A DNA stretch of 64,000 nt from Qipengyuania pacifica (GTDB lineage: Bacteria > Pseudomonadota > Alphaproteobacteria > Sphingomonadales > Sphingomonadaceae): the NCBI RefSeq assembly GCF_019857205.1, contig NZ_JAHWXO010000002.1, positions 62,001 through 126,000 of the forward strand, given 5' to 3'. The translations under genes and the position numbers were made by a program. The notes beneath the pieces are model-generated. The model worked only from the letters and a program-made list of their open reading frames with translations, was not told the origin of the DNA and searched no databases. Positions 8,963-17,674 of this stretch are shown piece after piece (the first letter of the stretch is position 1; each line of letters begins with the position of its first letter).

Positions 8963-10327
8963 ATGACTCAGTTTTCAGATCTCGGGCTGTCGCAGCCCGT
9001 TCTTCAGGCCCTCGACCTGAAGGGCTACACCGAACCTACTCCAATTCAGGCACAGGCGATCCCGGCCGTCCTCGAAGGGCGCGACCTTATGGGTATCGCG
9101 CAGACGGGGACCGGCAAAACGGCCGCCTTCATGCTGCCCAGCATCGACCGCCTGCGCGATGCCGACCGGCAGACACCGTTCAAATCCTGTCGTATGCTGG
9201 TGCTCGCGCCGACGCGCGAACTGGCTGGGCAGATTGCCCAAAGCGCCAAGGATTACGGCGCACTTGCCGGCCTCAAGGTGCAGAGCATCGTCGGCGGTAC
9301 ATCGGTCAACAAGGACCGGAACAAGCTGCATCGCGGCACCGATATTCTCGTGGCGACGCCCGGTCGACTGCTCGACCTGATCGATCAGAAGGCCTTCACG
9401 CTCGACAAGGTCGAAGTGCTTGTCCTCGATGAAGCCGACCAGATGCTCGATCTGGGCTTCATTCATGCGCTGCGCCGGATCAGCCAGCTCGTGCCGGAAG
9501 ATCGCCAGACGCTGTTCTTTTCGGCAACCATGCCGAAGCAGATCCAGGAACTGGTCGGCAAATATTGCCGCAACCCGGTCAAGGTCTCGGTCACGCCGGA
9601 AAGCACGACCGCAGAACGCATCGACCAGTATCTCTTCATGGTTCAGCAGGACGAGAAGCAGACGCTGCTCGAAATGATCCTGTCCGAACGCCATTCGGTA
9701 CCCGGCAAGTTCGAGCGCGTGCTGATCTTTGCCCGCACCAAGCATGGTTGCGACCGGATCGTGAAGAAGCTGTCGCAGGTCGGCATCCCGGCCAACGCTA
9801 TCCACGGCAACAAGAGCCAGCCGCAGCGCGAACGCGCGCTCGATGAGTTCAAGCGCGCCAAGACGCCCATTCTCGTCGCGACAGACGTTGCGGCTCGCGG
9901 CATCGATATCCCAGGCGTTAGCCACGTCCTCAACTACGAATTGCCCAATGTGCCGGAACAATATGTCCACCGCATTGGCCGGACGGCGCGTGCGGGCAAG
10001 GACGGCATCGCCATCGCCTTTTGTGCCGAAGACGAGCGCGATTACCTGAAGGATATCCGCAAGAAGACCGACGCCGAATTCGAGCGCCTTCCGCTTCCGG
10101 ACAATTTCCGTGCAGTGGTCGAAGGCGTCGGACCCACGAAGCGCGAACAGAAGCCCCGCCTGGCGAGGCCGAAAGTTCGGCCCACGGGCGATGCGGCCAA
10201 GAAGCGCAAACCGAAGGTCAAGCATCCCAACCGCGCTGGTGCACCGAAGCGGGAAGGTGCGCCGGCTGGAGGCAAGAGCAGAAGCGGCAATCGCCGCCGT
10301 CGTTCAGGCGCTCGCCAGCCGGGCTAA
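8963..10327 (+). CDS. DEAD-box ATP-dependent RNA helicase (RhlE-like)
   Basis: Unwinds or remodels RNA duplexes in ribosome assembly or mRNA turnover. Motifs in order: Q motif (F4...PTPIQ), I AQTGTGKT (46-53), Ia PTRELA, Ib TPGR, II DEAD (156-159), III SAT (187-189), and VI HRIGRTARAG. The last 90 residues are basic and low in complexity (KKRKPKVKHPNR, RSGNRRRRSG), usual for RNA-binding tails of the RhlE group. The open frame extends upstream without family similarity, so the ATG giving MTQFSDLGL is chosen (454 residues). About 230 bases lie upstream, long enough for a regulated leader as in cold-inducible helicases. Confidence 0.94.
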   Translation: MTQFSDLGLSQPVLQALDLKGYTEPTPIQAQAIPAVLEGRDLMGIAQTGTGKTAAFMLPSIDRLRDADRQTPFKSCRMLVLAPTRELAGQIAQSAKDYGALAGLKVQSIVGGTSVNKDRNKLHRGTDILVATPGRLLDLIDQKAFTLDKVEVLVLDEADQMLDLGFIHALRRISQLVPEDRQTLFFSATMPKQIQELVGKYCRNPVKVSVTPESTTAERIDQYLFMVQQDEKQTLLEMILSERHSVPGKFERVLIFARTKHGCDRIVKKLSQVGIPANAIHGNKSQPQRERALDEFKRAKTPILVATDVAARGIDIPGVSHVLNYELPNVPEQYVHRIGRTARAGKDGIAIAFCAEDERDYLKDIRKKTDAEFERLPLPDNFRAVVEGVGPTKREQKPRLARPKVRPTGDAAKKRKPKVKHPNRAGAPKREGAPAGGKSRSGNRRRRSGARQPG

Positions 10328-10335
10328 CCCATCAG

Positions 10336-10367
10336 CATGTGGCCAGAGGGATACCGCTGGCCACATG
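10336..10367 (+). terminator. Perfect 11-bp stem-loop after the helicase gene
   Basis: Bases 10336-10346 and 10357-10367 are perfect inverted repeats (CATGTGGCCAG and complement) around a 10-base loop, 9 bases after the helicase stop. No U run follows, so it is either a weak or Rho-assisted terminator or an mRNA-stabilising hairpin. It contains the ATG of the longer reading of the next gene, which argues against that start. Confidence 0.6.
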
Positions 10368-10402
10368 ATGTCATCCGACTTGTCATTATCGAGCGCAACC
10401 GC

Positions 10403-11089
10403 ATGGAACCTGCTTTCAAGCCGAAGATCACTCCGATCGATCGCATTCAGGAAAACCTGGTTGCCCGGGTGGAACGGCGTGCGCTGAACTGGCTCTGCGC
10501 CAGGATGCCGCGGCGCGTATCTCCGGATATGTTGACAGCATTCGGGATGTTTGGCGCGCTGCTGGTCTTCACGGGCTATCTCGGCAGCAATCTGGATCCT
10601 GACTGGCTGTGGCTTTCGATCGGCGGATATGTCGTTCACTGGCTGGGGGACTCCCTCGATGGCAGCCTCGCGCGCTTTCGCAAGATCGAACGCCCGCGTT
10701 ACGGTTATTTCCTCGACCATAGCTGCGATGGTTTTGCGACCACGCTGCTTGTGGTCGGGATCGGCCTCAGTCCGTTCGTATTGCTCGAAGTATCCCTGGT
10801 GGCCCTGGCAGGCTATCTGCTTATGTCGATCCATGCTTTTCTATCGGTTCGCGTGCTTGGCGAACTGCGCCTTTCCTACCTCAATGCCGGACCTACGGAG
10901 ATGCGGCTGATCCTGATTGCCCTGACCCTTGCAATGTACATCGCCGGGCGCGAAGCTCCCGTTCTCTGGCAACTCAATCCGTTCGATATTTTTGTGGGCG
11001 GGGTAGGCATACTGCTGGTCACGCTGTTCGTGACACAGACAATTCAGGTCGCGCGGCGGCTGGCGGTTGAAGAGCCTCCGCTCAACTAG
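10403..11089 (+). CDS. CDP-alcohol phosphatidyltransferase family membrane enzyme
   Basis: Transfers a phosphoalcohol from a CDP-linked donor, usually CDP-diacylglycerol, to an alcohol in phospholipid synthesis. The diagnostic D-x2-DG-x2-AR-x9-G-x3-D-x3-D motif is complete (D83, D86, G87, A90, R91, G101, D105, D109). Around six hydrophobic segments follow the usual pattern. The start giving MEPAFKPKITP is preferred to an upstream ATG buried in the hairpin at 10336-10367; length 228 residues. The specific acceptor (glycerol phosphate, serine, inositol phosphate) cannot be told from sequence alone. Confidence 0.87.
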   Translation: MEPAFKPKITPIDRIQENLVARVERRALNWLCARMPRRVSPDMLTAFGMFGALLVFTGYLGSNLDPDWLWLSIGGYVVHWLGDSLDGSLARFRKIERPRYGYFLDHSCDGFATTLLVVGIGLSPFVLLEVSLVALAGYLLMSIHAFLSVRVLGELRLSYLNAGPTEMRLILIALTLAMYIAGREAPVLWQLNPFDIFVGGVGILLVTLFVTQTIQVARRLAVEEPPLN

Positions 11090-11171
11090 CTGAAAATACT
11101 TTCCCTGTTCCGACCTTGGCAAACGCCCGATGCGTCGCGATATCGCGGGCCTGCGCAACGAGGAGCCCCGC

Positions 11172-12524
11172 ATGTCCGACAAGTACGATTTCGATCTTTT
11201 CACAATCGGCGCGGGGTCTGGGGGCGTACGCGCCAGCCGGGTCGCGGCTGCCCACGGAGCGAAGGTCGCAATCGCTGAAGAACATCGGGTCGGCGGTACC
11301 TGTGTCATCCGCGGGTGTGTTCCCAAGAAGATGCTGATCTACGGCGCGCATTTCGCCGAGGATCTGAAAGACGCGCGCAATTTCGGCTGGTCTACCGAAA
11401 ATGCCAAGTTCGACTGGGTAACACTGCGCGACAATGTCTTGAACGACGTCGACCGCCTCGAAGGCGCCTATACCGAGACGCTGGAGAATAACGACGTTTC
11501 CATCTATCACGAGCGTGCCGAGATAACCGGACCTCACGAAATCACGCTGGCCAGCGGGACCAAGGTCACCGCCAAGCACATCCTCATCGCTACCGGTGCC
11601 CGCCCGCGGATGCCGGAGTGCCAGGGTGCGGAACACGCGATCAGTTCGAACGAGGCGTTCCATCTCGATGAACTGCCGAAGAAGATCATCATCGCAGGCG
11701 GCGGATACATCGCCAATGAATTTGCCGGTATCTTCAACGAGTTCGGCTGCGATGTTCACATCGTCAATCGCGGCGACAAGCTGCTGCGCAGCTATGACGA
11801 AGCGGTTCGCGACCGGCTCCTGCAGATTTCGACGATGAAGGGCATCAAGTTCCGCTTCAACACCACTTTCGAATATATCAAGCCGTGCGACGACGGCGGT
11901 TATTTCGTGAAGATGTCCGATTGCGACGAGGAGAAGGCCGATCTCGTCATGTTTGCAGTCGGCCGCATTCCGAATACCGAAGGGCTCGGTCTTGAAACTG
12001 CCGGTGTAGAGATTGGCGACAAGGGCGAGGTCAAAGTCGACCGGTTCAGCAAGACCAATGTGGATCACATCTACGCGGTGGGCGACGTGACGGATCGCGT
12101 GCAGCTGACACCTGTCGCCATTCGCGAAGGCCAGGCTTTTGCCGACAGCGTCTTCGGGAAGGGGGACCCGGTTGCCGTGGACCACGGCTGCATCCCGAGC
12201 GCGGTTTTCAGCCATCCGCCCATCGCCGCGGTCGGCATGACCGAAGGCGAAGCGAAGAACAAACTCGGCAGCGTGAAAGTCTATCTGTCCGACTTCCGGC
12301 CGATGAAGAACGTCCTCGCTGGGCGTAACGAGCGTAGCCTTATGAAGATGATCTGCGACGGCGACAGCGGCAAGATCGTGGGCATTCACATGATCGCACC
12401 CGAAGCTCCGGAGATGATGCAGGCGGCGGCGATTGCGGTGAAGGCCGGTCTGACCAAGGCGGATTTCGATGCCACGACCGCGATCCATCCGACAATGGCG
12501 GAAGAACTGGTCCTGATGCGCTAG
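11172..12524 (+). CDS. gor: Glutathione-disulfide reductase
   Basis: NADPH-dependent flavoenzyme that keeps glutathione reduced in the cytoplasm. Residues 13-18 carry the FAD-binding GAGSGG, and the redox cysteine pair is C44 and C49 in GGTCVIRGCVPKK; CVIRGC rather than CVNVGC is the form known in many alphaproteobacteria. A second nucleotide fold GGGYIANEFAG binds NADPH, and the catalytic His lies in AIHPTMAEE at the C terminus. AGGAG at 11161-11165 places the start at MSDKYDF (450 residues). It ends tail to tail with the next gene, the stops overlapping by four bases. Confidence 0.95.
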   Translation: MSDKYDFDLFTIGAGSGGVRASRVAAAHGAKVAIAEEHRVGGTCVIRGCVPKKMLIYGAHFAEDLKDARNFGWSTENAKFDWVTLRDNVLNDVDRLEGAYTETLENNDVSIYHERAEITGPHEITLASGTKVTAKHILIATGARPRMPECQGAEHAISSNEAFHLDELPKKIIIAGGGYIANEFAGIFNEFGCDVHIVNRGDKLLRSYDEAVRDRLLQISTMKGIKFRFNTTFEYIKPCDDGGYFVKMSDCDEEKADLVMFAVGRIPNTEGLGLETAGVEIGDKGEVKVDRFSKTNVDHIYAVGDVTDRVQLTPVAIREGQAFADSVFGKGDPVAVDHGCIPSAVFSHPPIAAVGMTEGEAKNKLGSVKVYLSDFRPMKNVLAGRNERSLMKMICDGDSGKIVGIHMIAPEAPEMMQAAAIAVKAGLTKADFDATTAIHPTMAEELVLMR

Positions 12525-13618
12525 TTCAGCCGCATGAGCGACAGGTCTTCGGGCCTGACGTTCACGGCGCGCAATTCGGCGGGCCATGCGCTGCGGGTGA
12601 CCAGTGCCTCTGCAGCCAGGGCCATGGCGGGGGAAGTCTGCAATCCGAAGCCGCCCTGGCCGGCGAGCCAGAAGAAATCCGGCGCGTGGCTGTCGAAGCT
12701 GGCGATGGGCAAGCGGTCGGGCGTAAAGCTGCGCAGACCCGCCCATTTGCTCGCCAAGCGGGGGATCGTGAGGGTGGTCGCCTGCTCGACTTCCCAGGCG
12801 GCGCGGGCGACGTCTTCTTCCTCAGGCTGGGCATCGCAGGGGGCGCTTGTGCCTTCGTCCATGGGGCAGGCGAGGAGGCGTCCGGCGCCTTCGGGTTCGA
12901 TGTAAAAACCCGGGCCGACCGTTTTGGTGAAGGGCCATGCGGAGACATCGATCGGGACGTCGAACGTGATGACCGTACGGCGTAGCGGGCGGATGCCGAT
13001 GGGTTTGACCTGCGCTAGTCCGGCAATCTCGTCGACCCAGGCCCCGGCGGCGTTGACGACCGTTTTTGCAGCGTAGCTGATGCCCGGCGTATCGACGATC
13101 CAGCGTGTGCCATCGTGCCGCATGGTGGTGACCGGAGAGCCGCAATTGATCGAGCCCCCGTTTTGAATCAAGGCTTTACGATGCGTTTCGAGCATGGAGT
13201 GTGCATCGAGTTTGCGGCCGTTTTCGTCGAGCAGAGCGCCGCAGATGCGGTCCTCGCGCAAAACCGGGACCAGTTCGCGCGCCTCGGATACGGAGAGGCG
13301 CCGCGCGTGCGAGGACCATTCACTATAGTGATATGCAAGTCGATCAAGCGTATGATCCTGCTGTTCGAGAGCGACGAACAGTGCCGAATGGCGCCGAGCG
13401 TTCGGTTCTTCGAGCGAGGGGATGCTGGCCGCCGTCAGGGCCCGGACCAGGGCGCTGTCCATGTCGAAATGGGCGAAGGCGGCACTACGTCCCGAAGCAT
13501 GGACGCCCGGAGCCGCTTCCGCTTCGCACACGACGGTTCTGCCGTGCCTTGCCAGCCGGGATGCAACCGACAGGCCGGCAATCCCGGCGCCGATGACGAG
13601 ATAATCGATCTGCAGCAT
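12521..13618 (-). CDS. FAD-dependent oxidoreductase (DAO family)
   Basis: A 365-residue flavoprotein with N-terminal GAGIAGLSVASRL (residues 10-22) followed by VVCEAE, the adenine-side motif, then ASGRSAAFAH. The C-terminal WAGLRSFTPDRLPI...GQGGFGLQTSP segment is typical of the DAO family (D-amino acid, glycine or sarcosine oxidases and relatives). The substrate is not evident. Start set at MLQIDYLVIG because the upstream extension has no similarity pattern and lies toward the divergent gene at 13686. Convergent with gor. Confidence 0.88.
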   Translation of the reverse strand: MLQIDYLVIGAGIAGLSVASRLARHGRTVVCEAEAAPGVHASGRSAAFAHFDMDSALVRALTAASIPSLEEPNARRHSALFVALEQQDHTLDRLAYHYSEWSSHARRLSVSEARELVPVLREDRICGALLDENGRKLDAHSMLETHRKALIQNGGSINCGSPVTTMRHDGTRWIVDTPGISYAAKTVVNAAGAWVDEIAGLAQVKPIGIRPLRRTVITFDVPIDVSAWPFTKTVGPGFYIEPEGAGRLLACPMDEGTSAPCDAQPEEEDVARAAWEVEQATTLTIPRLASKWAGLRSFTPDRLPIASFDSHAPDFFWLAGQGGFGLQTSPAMALAAEALVTRSAWPAELRAVNVRPEDLSLMRLN

Positions 13619-13685
13619 GGTGCCTCGTTGCTCCTCGAAACCAATCCGCCTAGCCTCTTTGCGTGCATAACGACGGGGGACGCAG

Positions 13686-14705
13686 ATGACAGCTACGGTA
13701 CTTGTGACGGGCGGCACAGGCTATATCGGCGGAGAAGTGATCGATCGGTTGCTGGCGAGGGACTACACCGTCCACACGACGGTCAGGAACAAGGCGAAGA
13801 GCGAACCGAAATTGCGCAGCCGGTGGGGTGGCGCTGGCGAGCGCCTGAAAGTGTTTCAGGCCGACCTGCTGAGCGACGAGGGCTGGGCGGAGGCGAATGC
13901 GGGTTGCAGCGCGGTTGCCCATGTCGCCTCGCCGTTTCCCCTGCGGGTACCGAAGAACAAGGACGAACTGATCATTCCCGCTCGCGAGGGCACGCTCCGC
14001 GCACTCGAATTCGCCACTGCGGCAGGTGCCCAAAGGTTCGTTCAGACCAGCAGTGCAGCGGCGATCGCCTATGGGCAGCCGGACAAGGATCATTTCACCC
14101 ATCTCGACTGGACGGATCTTACCGCAGGGGTCCCGCCCTATATCGAGAGCAAGACGGTGGCTGAACGCGCGGCGCGCGACTGGGTGGCCATCCACGCGCC
14201 GGACCTGATTTTCTGCTCGATCAATCCGGTCGCCGTTTTCGGCCCGGTCCACGACGATGACATGTCGACCAGCGTGGAAATCGTGAAGAAGCTGATCGAT
14301 GGATCGATCCCGCTGATCCCGAACATGGGTATCTGCGTGACCGATGTGCGCGATGTGGCGGAAGCGCATGTCCGCGCAATCGCGGCGCCTGCGGAAAAGG
14401 TCCGCGGCGAGCGCTTTCCGACGAGCGAGAAGTTCCTCTGGATAAGCGAGATGGCCGACATCATCCGCCAGCGCGTGCCCGAGCATGCGGGCAAGGTACC
14501 AAGCCGCCCGATGCCGAACTGGCTGGTGCGCGTGCTGGCGCTGTTTCTGGACGAAATGAAGCAGATCAAGAGCGAACTGGGCAATGTGCGCGATGTATCC
14601 GGCAAGCATACCGAGGACGTGCTGGGCATGCGTTTGATACCGGCGGAAGAAACGCTGGAAGCCACCATCCGCAGCCTGGTCGCCAAGGGAATAGTCAAGG
14701 TTTGA
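13686..14705 (+). CDS. NAD(P)-dependent extended-SDR reductase/epimerase (dihydroflavonol-reductase-like)
   Basis: A 339-residue protein with VLVTGGTGYIGG (residues 6-16) for dinucleotide binding, TSS at 121-123 and a YIESK catalytic Tyr-Lys pair (Y152, K156), the order of extended short-chain dehydrogenases. The DPF/ASPFPL region and AEHVRAI-type segment (here DVRDVAEAHVRAI) match the dihydroflavonol 4-reductase/cinnamoyl-CoA reductase-like branch common in soil and marine alphaproteobacteria as aldehyde or ketone reductases. Substrate unknown. Divergent from the flavoprotein gene with a 67-base gap. Confidence 0.87.
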   Translation: MTATVLVTGGTGYIGGEVIDRLLARDYTVHTTVRNKAKSEPKLRSRWGGAGERLKVFQADLLSDEGWAEANAGCSAVAHVASPFPLRVPKNKDELIIPAREGTLRALEFATAAGAQRFVQTSSAAAIAYGQPDKDHFTHLDWTDLTAGVPPYIESKTVAERAARDWVAIHAPDLIFCSINPVAVFGPVHDDDMSTSVEIVKKLIDGSIPLIPNMGICVTDVRDVAEAHVRAIAAPAEKVRGERFPTSEKFLWISEMADIIRQRVPEHAGKVPSRPMPNWLVRVLALFLDEMKQIKSELGNVRDVSGKHTEDVLGMRLIPAEETLEATIRSLVAKGIVKV

Positions 14706-14814
14706 CCCCGTGATCGGCCCGCACCGGCATGGGACGGAATTGCCATGCTGCATTGCCACCTGCGCGGTGTCTCGCCAGAAAGCGCATGAAACGAATCGTT
14801 GACGGGGTAAGTGG

Positions 14815-15369
14815 ATGAACATGCTGGCGTCGCGCGGGCAGCTGCGCGCAAGTTTCATTCGGTGGGCGCTCTTCACCGTGCCACTTTGCGTGTTGCTTGG
14901 ATTTCTGGCGGGACGATTGGGCAGCCCGGACACGGCATGGTTCGCTGCTCTGGAGAAGCCCGGCATTTTCCCAGAACCCAAGTGGTTCGGCATCGTGTGG
15001 ACCATTCTCTACATCATGATCGGGCTCGCCGTGGCGGTAGTCGCATCGGCCTGGGGCGCCCGGGGACGCAGCACCGCGCTGTGGGTTTTCGCCATCCATT
15101 TCCTGCTCAACCTGTCGTGGAGCTATGTCTTTTTCGGCGCGCAGCAGATCACCGGCGGGCTGATCGTCCTGGCGCTGATCGTGCTGACCCTGCTGGCGGT
15201 GATCGCGCTGTTCTGGCGCGTGCGCAAGCTGGCGGGGGCGCTGCTACTGCCGTACCTGGCCTGGGTCCTGTTCGCGAGCGTGCTGAACTATCAGTTCCTC
15301 CAGCTCAATCCGGATGCCGATGGCGGCGATGCCAATGGCGCGGTCGAACGCGTGCGCATCGGCAATTGA
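14815..15369 (+). CDS. tspO: TspO/MBR family membrane protein
   Basis: A 184-residue integral membrane protein with five hydrophobic helices. Conserved features visible are W-x4-EKPGIFPEPKWFGIVWTILY after helix 1, NLSWSYVFFG in helix 3 and PYLAWVLFASVLNYQFLQLN in helix 5, the porphyrin/cholesterol-binding signature of the family. Bacterial TspO binds tetrapyrroles and in photosynthetic alphaproteobacteria modulates pigment gene expression; the role here is inferred from family. A second in-frame ATG two codons later is an alternative start. Confidence 0.9.
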   Translation: MNMLASRGQLRASFIRWALFTVPLCVLLGFLAGRLGSPDTAWFAALEKPGIFPEPKWFGIVWTILYIMIGLAVAVVASAWGARGRSTALWVFAIHFLLNLSWSYVFFGAQQITGGLIVLALIVLTLLAVIALFWRVRKLAGALLLPYLAWVLFASVLNYQFLQLNPDADGGDANGAVERVRIGN

Positions 15370-15400
15370 TACGGGCGGGGTCTGCGCCTAGATAGCAGCC

Positions 15401-15649
15401 ATGCAAAGCCAGAACCCGATGATCGCCGATTTCGTCAAACTCGCCAATTCGGCGGCCGGAACCCTTGCCGGCATGGGCCGCGAAGCGCGCGACGCTGCGC
15501 GTGAACGCGCCAAGGAAACCTTCGGCGGCATGGACTTCGTCAGCCGCGAGGAATTCGACGCGGTCAAGACCATGGCCAGCAAGGCACGCGAAGAGGCCGA
15601 GGATCTCAAGGCCCGCGTAACCGCGCTCGAAGCCCGTATCGGAAGCTGA
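15401..15649 (+). CDS. ubiK: UbiK accessory factor for ubiquinone biosynthesis (BMFP domain)
   Basis: An 82-residue protein with the BMFP layout: an N-terminal amphipathic region (MIADFVKLANSAAGTLAGM), then the MDFVSREEFDAVKTMASKAREE segment and a C-terminal coiled coil ending in LKARVTALEARIG. UbiK proteins trimerise, bind membranes and support the Ubi complex in ubiquinone synthesis; that role is taken from the family. The gene stands alone between tspO and a hypothetical gene. Confidence 0.88.
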   Translation: MQSQNPMIADFVKLANSAAGTLAGMGREARDAARERAKETFGGMDFVSREEFDAVKTMASKAREEAEDLKARVTALEARIGS

Positions 15650-15709
15650 CGAGGGCCGCGGGAACCCGCTGCCAATTCAGGGTGTTGCAGTTCCTGAAAG
15701 GGGCTGCAC

Positions 15710-15958
15710 ATGTTTACCCAGCTCAATCCCCCGATACCCTTGCACGTTCTAGGGAAAGGTGACGGCTACGCTCTGGCCGTGATCGATTACGGCCAGGAGC
15801 ATAATCTGATCTGGGTCACCGCCATCGACGATACGGGCGAGATCTGGTGCGCTCCCAATCCGGACATTCGCATGCAGGCCAACTGGAGCATGGGGCGCGG
15901 CAAGGGTCTGGCCGTGGCTGCATCGAAGGAAGCGCTGCGCCAGCAAGTCTCGACTTGA
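15710..15958 (+). CDS. Conserved hypothetical protein (82 aa)
   Basis: A compact soluble protein with PLHVLGKGDGYALAVIDYG, HNLIWVTAIDDTGEIW and ANWSMGR segments. The alternating hydrophobic pattern suggests a small beta-rich fold. A purine-rich AAAGGGG lies 8 bases before the ATG. No known family is recognised. The clean start, codon bias like its neighbours and position in a plus-strand run toward recO argue that it is expressed. Confidence 0.75.
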   Translation: MFTQLNPPIPLHVLGKGDGYALAVIDYGQEHNLIWVTAIDDTGEIWCAPNPDIRMQANWSMGRGKGLAVAASKEALRQQVST

Positions 15959-15984
15959 GCATCCGTTAGCTTAAGGCGGGGGCC

Positions 15985-16584
15985 ATGCACCTCACCGCAC
16001 CCGCCATTCTGGTCGCAGCCCGCCCGCATGGGGAAACGGCGGTGATCGCACGGATGCTGACCGAGGAGAGCGGCCTGGTTGCCGCCTATGTCGCAGGGGG
16101 ACGGGGGCGGCAACTGCGCCCCGTCGTTATTCCGGGCAATCTGGTGCAGGCGGATATTCGTGCAAAGTCGGACAGCCAGTTGCCGTTCGCCCGGCTGGAA
16201 CTGGTAACGAGCCGCGGGCCATGGCTGAGCGAGCCGCTGCCCGCCGCCGCCATCGCCTGGGTCACCGCGCTGACGGCCAGCGTGCTGCCCGAACGCAATG
16301 CCTATCCCGCGCTCTACGATGCGCTGGGCGGATTGCTCGATGCGATCTGTTCGGCGCAGGCGGCGCGGCAGTGGGTAGAAGCGCTGGCCGTGTACGAAGC
16401 GCTGATGCTGCGCGAACTCGGCTATGGCGGAGAACGCCCGGCGATAGCGAACCTTGGGCAGGCTTTGGAAATTCTCGACCGGCAGGAGCCCCTTATCGCA
16501 CGCTACCTGCTTGCCGATACCCGCACCGACGTCCTAGCTGCACGACAACTCTTGCGGCAGCGACTGGCACGGATGGTAGAATGA
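15985..16584 (+). CDS. recO: DNA repair protein RecO (short form)
   Basis: RecO promotes RecA loading and strand annealing in the RecFOR gap-repair pathway. The N-terminal OB-fold is visible as APAILVAARPHGETAVIARMLTEESGLVAAYVAGGRG; the helical C-terminal half contains YPALYDALGGLLDA and LMLRELGYG. At 199 residues it is shorter than the common 240 and lacks the four-cysteine zinc element of some homologues. It overlaps leuB by ATGA, indicating translational coupling of the two. Confidence 0.9.
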   Translation: MHLTAPAILVAARPHGETAVIARMLTEESGLVAAYVAGGRGRQLRPVVIPGNLVQADIRAKSDSQLPFARLELVTSRGPWLSEPLPAAAIAWVTALTASVLPERNAYPALYDALGGLLDAICSAQAARQWVEALAVYEALMLRELGYGGERPAIANLGQALEILDRQEPLIARYLLADTRTDVLAARQLLRQRLARMVE

Positions 16585-17648
16585 AAATTGCGGTATTTGC
16601 AGGTGACGGGATCGGGCCGGAAGTAACGGCACAGGCGTTGCGCGTGCTGGACGAACTTTCCCTTCCCGGGCTGACCCTGTTCGAAGGCGATGTGGGTGCC
16701 GTCGCCTATCGCCGCCACGGCCAGCCCCTGCCCGACGAAACGCTGGAGATGGCGCGGGCGGCCGATGCCGTTCTGTTCGGAGCCGTCGGCGATTTTTCGT
16801 GCGACGATCTGCCGCGCCACCTGCGCCCCGAGCAAGCCATTCTGGGTTTGCGCAGCGAGCTGGGCCTGTTTGCCAATCTGCGCCCGGCGGCCGGTTTTCC
16901 GGGGCTTGAGCACCTGTCGTCGCTCAAGCCTGAGATTGCGCGCAGCATCGATGTGCTGGTGGTGCGCGAACTAAACGGTGACGTGTATTTCGGCGACAAG
17001 GGCGAGCGGGCGAGCGCCGGCGGCCGCGAAGGGTGGGACGCCATGTCCTATAACGAAGCCGAAGTGCGCCGCATCGCGCACACCGCCTTCCGGGCAGCGA
17101 TGGGACGGGGCAAGAGGCTGACCAGCGTGGACAAGGCCAATGTGCTGGAAACCAGCCGTATCTGGCGCGAAACGGTGATCGACGTCGCCAAGGATTATCC
17201 CGAGGTCACGCTGGATCACATGTATGTCGACAATGCTGCGATGCAGATGGTGAAGGCCCCCGGGCAGTTCGACACGATCGTTACCGGCAATCTGTTCGGC
17301 GATATTCTTTCCGATCAGGCCAGTGCCTGTGTCGGATCGATCGGACTGCTGGCCAGCGCCAGCCTGGGCGAGCGCCAGACCGAACATGGCACGTTCGGCC
17401 TTTACGAGCCGATCCACGGCAGCGCGCCCGATATTGCCGGGCAGGGCAAGGCCAATCCGGTTGCCGCCGTGCTGAGCCTTGCCATGCTGCTGCGCCATTC
17501 GCTCGGCCGGGAGGACGAAGCGGTACGCGTGGAGCGCGCGGTGGAGGGTATCCTTGCCGACGGAGTATTCGGCGGAGATCTGGGCGGCAATGCCACAACC
17601 GGCCAAATTGGCGATGCCATTGTTAGCAAGCTGCTAACCATATCTTGA
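16581..17648 (+). CDS. leuB: 3-Isopropylmalate dehydrogenase
   Basis: Oxidative decarboxylation of 3-isopropylmalate in leucine synthesis, NAD- and Mg-dependent. A start giving MKIAVFAGDGIGPEVT overlaps the recO stop and fits the family; 355 residues is standard. Conserved elements include GAVGDFSCDDLPRHLRPEQAILGLR, RELNGDVYFG, the LDHMYVDNAAMQ active-site segment and NLFGDILSDQASACVGSIG, where the aspartates bind Mg. leuC and leuD are not in the window. Confidence 0.96.
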   Translation: MKIAVFAGDGIGPEVTAQALRVLDELSLPGLTLFEGDVGAVAYRRHGQPLPDETLEMARAADAVLFGAVGDFSCDDLPRHLRPEQAILGLRSELGLFANLRPAAGFPGLEHLSSLKPEIARSIDVLVVRELNGDVYFGDKGERASAGGREGWDAMSYNEAEVRRIAHTAFRAAMGRGKRLTSVDKANVLETSRIWRETVIDVAKDYPEVTLDHMYVDNAAMQMVKAPGQFDTIVTGNLFGDILSDQASACVGSIGLLASASLGERQTEHGTFGLYEPIHGSAPDIAGQGKANPVAAVLSLAMLLRHSLGREDEAVRVERAVEGILADGVFGGDLGGNATTGQIGDAIVSKLLTIS

Positions 17649-17674
17649 GGATTGCGGCATAAGCGGGTGAAGCA

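Noticed and set aside
11082..12746. 554-residue minus-strand frame opposite glutathione reductase
   Set aside because: It mirrors the gor gene on the other strand, has no domain pattern, and long antisense frames are common in GC-rich genes.
13319..13328. Short palindrome CACTATAGTG
   Set aside because: Lies inside the flavoprotein coding region, only ten bases, no regulatory context.
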